Positions 6,432 through 7,403 of a stretch of 7,403 nucleotides of DNA are shown piece after piece. The notes beneath the pieces were generated by a model, which saw nothing but the letters and a program-made list of their open reading frames with translations, ran no database searches and was not told the DNA's origin. The stretch is taken from positions 1-7,403 of the forward strand of contig CALGRC010000066.1 of the NCBI GenBank assembly GCA_937959315.1. Direction: 5' to 3'. Within the stretch, counting starts at the first letter, position 1. The number at the start of each line of letters is the position of its first letter. The stretch is from an uncultured Clostridia bacterium. Its GTDB lineage: Bacteria > Bacillota > Clostridia > UMGS1810. Made by a program: the position numbers and the translations under genes.

Positions 6432-7178
6432 TTATTTGAGTACCCTTTGTAAAAATTGTTTTGTCCGCTCGTTTTGCGGGTGCTCCAGCACCTGTTCGGG
6501 TGTGCCTTCTTCGATGACTGTGCCGTTGTCCAAAAATAGTACGCGGGAGGCCACTTCGCGGGCGAATCCCATCTCATGCGTTACCACCAGCATGGTATTT
6601 TTTTGCTGCGCCAGTTTGCGCATGACGCTAAGCACTTCGCCGGTCAGCTCTGGGTCAAGGGCAGACGTTGGTTCGTCAAATAGCAAAATTTCCGGGTCCA
6701 TCGCCAGTGCCCGTGCGATGGCTACCCGCTGTTGCTGGCCGCCGGAAAGCTGGGCGGGATAGGCGTCTTCTTTTCCCGACAGGCCAACCTCTGCAAGGAG
6801 GGCATGTGCCCGCTGTTCGGCGCTGCTTTTCTCCTGCTTTTTGACAACCAGGGGCGCTTCCATAATGTTTTGTAAAACCGTTTTATGTGGGAATAAGTTA
6901 AAATTTTGAAAGACCATCCCCATTTTGGTGCAAATCGCGCGCACCTCTTTTTCGGGTTTATATTTGCCGTCTACAACGAACGGCACACCGTCAACGGCAA
7001 TGGTACCGGCGCTGACTGTTTCCAAATTGTTCAGGCAGCGCAGAAAGGTGCTTTTGCCCGAACCGGACGGCCCGATGATTGCAATGATTTCCCCCGGTTT
7101 TACCTGTAGGGAAATGCCATTGACTGCATCTACACGGTGGAATTTTTTTACGATTTGATCTGCTTCTAATATGTACAT
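6432..7178 (-). CDS. Polar amino acid ABC transporter ATP-binding protein (GlnQ/HisP type)
   Basis: A 248-residue ATPase of the polar amino acid uptake family, which powers import at the cytoplasmic face of the membrane. All nucleotide-binding motifs are intact: Walker A GPSGSGKST (36-44), Q-loop Gln91 in MVFQNFNLFPHKTVLQNI, signature LSGGQQQR (144-151), Walker B ILLFDEP (164-170) with D-loop SALDP, and H-loop His201 in VVTHEM. The NFNLFPHKT segment and the length are typical of the GlnQ/HisP group. The ATG at 7176-7178 is preceded on the minus strand by AAAGGGAA. It lies directly after the permease gene, whose stop is only 3 bases upstream of the start codon, so the two are co-transcribed. 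The amino acid substrate cannot be inferred, and the binding protein is not in the window. There is no apparent functional tie to the convergent hydrogenase operon. Confidence 0.95.
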   Translation of the reverse strand: MYILEADQIVKKFHRVDAVNGISLQVKPGEIIAIIGPSGSGKSTFLRCLNNLETVSAGTIAVDGVPFVVDGKYKPEKEVRAICTKMGMVFQNFNLFPHKTVLQNIMEAPLVVKKQEKSSAEQRAHALLAEVGLSGKEDAYPAQLSGGQQQRVAIARALAMDPEILLFDEPTSALDPELTGEVLSVMRKLAQQKNTMLVVTHEMGFAREVASRVLFLDNGTVIEEGTPEQVLEHPQNERTKQFLQRVLK

Positions 7179-7181
7179 GGT

Positions 7182-7403
7182 TTAATTCCCTTTCTGTTCT
7201 CCAAACGAATACCGATGTTCCAATTTGCGGAATATAAATGTCATAATCAGCGTCAGGGCCAAGTAAATAATGGCGACAATAAAAAATGCTGTGGCGTCGG
7301 TGTCGCGGTTTACCGCGTCTTTCGCCGCTTTGAGCATATCTGGGACACTGATGACAACGGCCAGCGCCGTATCTTTCATCAAAGTGATGGTTTCATTGGA
7401 AAT
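7182..7403 (-). CDS. Amino acid ABC transporter permease, C-terminal fragment (5' end outside window)
   Basis: The frame is open from the right edge to TAA at 7182-7184, giving 73 residues. The first visible residues are ISNETITLMKDTALAVVIS, which match the conserved region after the EAA loop in His/Glu/Gln/Arg-type permeases (family pattern NETI-x-LIKDTSL). The last third holds one hydrophobic membrane helix, roughly FFIVAIIYLALTLIMTFIF, followed by a basic/acidic tail with LEHRYSF, the usual C-terminus of these permeases. The protein would form the membrane channel that pairs with the adjacent ATPase. A TTG at 7380-7382 lies in frame but is almost certainly internal, because family-like sequence continues upstream of it. 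The N-terminal helices and EAA motif lie beyond the window. Confidence 0.88.
   Translation of the reverse strand: MSNETITLMKDTALAVVISVPDMLKAAKDAVNRDTDATAFFIVAIIYLALTLIMTFIFRKLEHRYSFGEQKGN

Noticed and set aside
1..7403. Mobile element, CRISPR array, tRNA or rRNA genes.
   Set aside because: No transposase or integrase motif, no regularly spaced direct repeats, and no structured RNA gene was recognised by eye on either strand.

Overview
The window looks like a stretch of chromosome from a strictly anaerobic, fermentative Firmicute of the class Clostridia. The evidence is the multi-subunit [FeFe]-hydrogenase operon, strong AAGGAGG-type ribosome binding sites, AT-rich intergenic DNA beside coding DNA of roughly 50% GC, and a Rex-type operator. 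A gut or sediment relative of the Oscillospiraceae/Ruminococcaceae would fit, but the genus cannot be read from this sequence alone.

Layout. Bases 1-1192 hold the end of a tightly coupled upstream operon on the + strand: the C-terminal tail of an iron-sulfur protein (probably a sensory-type [FeFe]-hydrogenase-like protein), a small DRTGG-domain protein and a PHP-domain metallophosphoesterase, joined by ATGA overlaps. Bases 1193-1357 are an intergenic control region with an extended -10 promoter, an 18-bp Rex-like operator just downstream of the predicted transcription start, and a strong ribosome binding site. Bases 1358-6360 hold a five-gene + strand operon: hndA (NuoE-like), a stand-alone GHKL ATPase, hndB (thioredoxin-fold ferredoxin), hndC (NuoF-like flavoprotein) and hndD (catalytic [FeFe]-hydrogenase). 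A perfect 15-bp stem at 6379-6413 separates this operon from two convergent - strand genes of a polar amino acid ABC transporter: the ATPase, complete, and the permease, of which only the C-terminus is inside the window.

How the genes work together. HndA, HndC and HndD together carry the flavin, NAD, iron-sulfur and H-cluster sites expected of a soluble NAD(H)-linked, probably electron-bifurcating hydrogenase. It would couple oxidation of NADH and reduced ferredoxin to H2 production, or run in reverse. The Rex-like site offers a direct logic: Rex senses the NADH/NAD+ ratio and would release the operon when NADH accumulates. The GHKL ATPase, DRTGG and PHP proteins commonly accompany such operons in Clostridia, but their role there is not established.

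I do not see a wholly new system. The points most worth a second look are the Rex operator, the three-cysteine HndB, the Cys-Ser variant of the H-cluster L1 motif, and the kinase-like ATPase without a phosphoacceptor domain embedded among the hydrogenase subunits.
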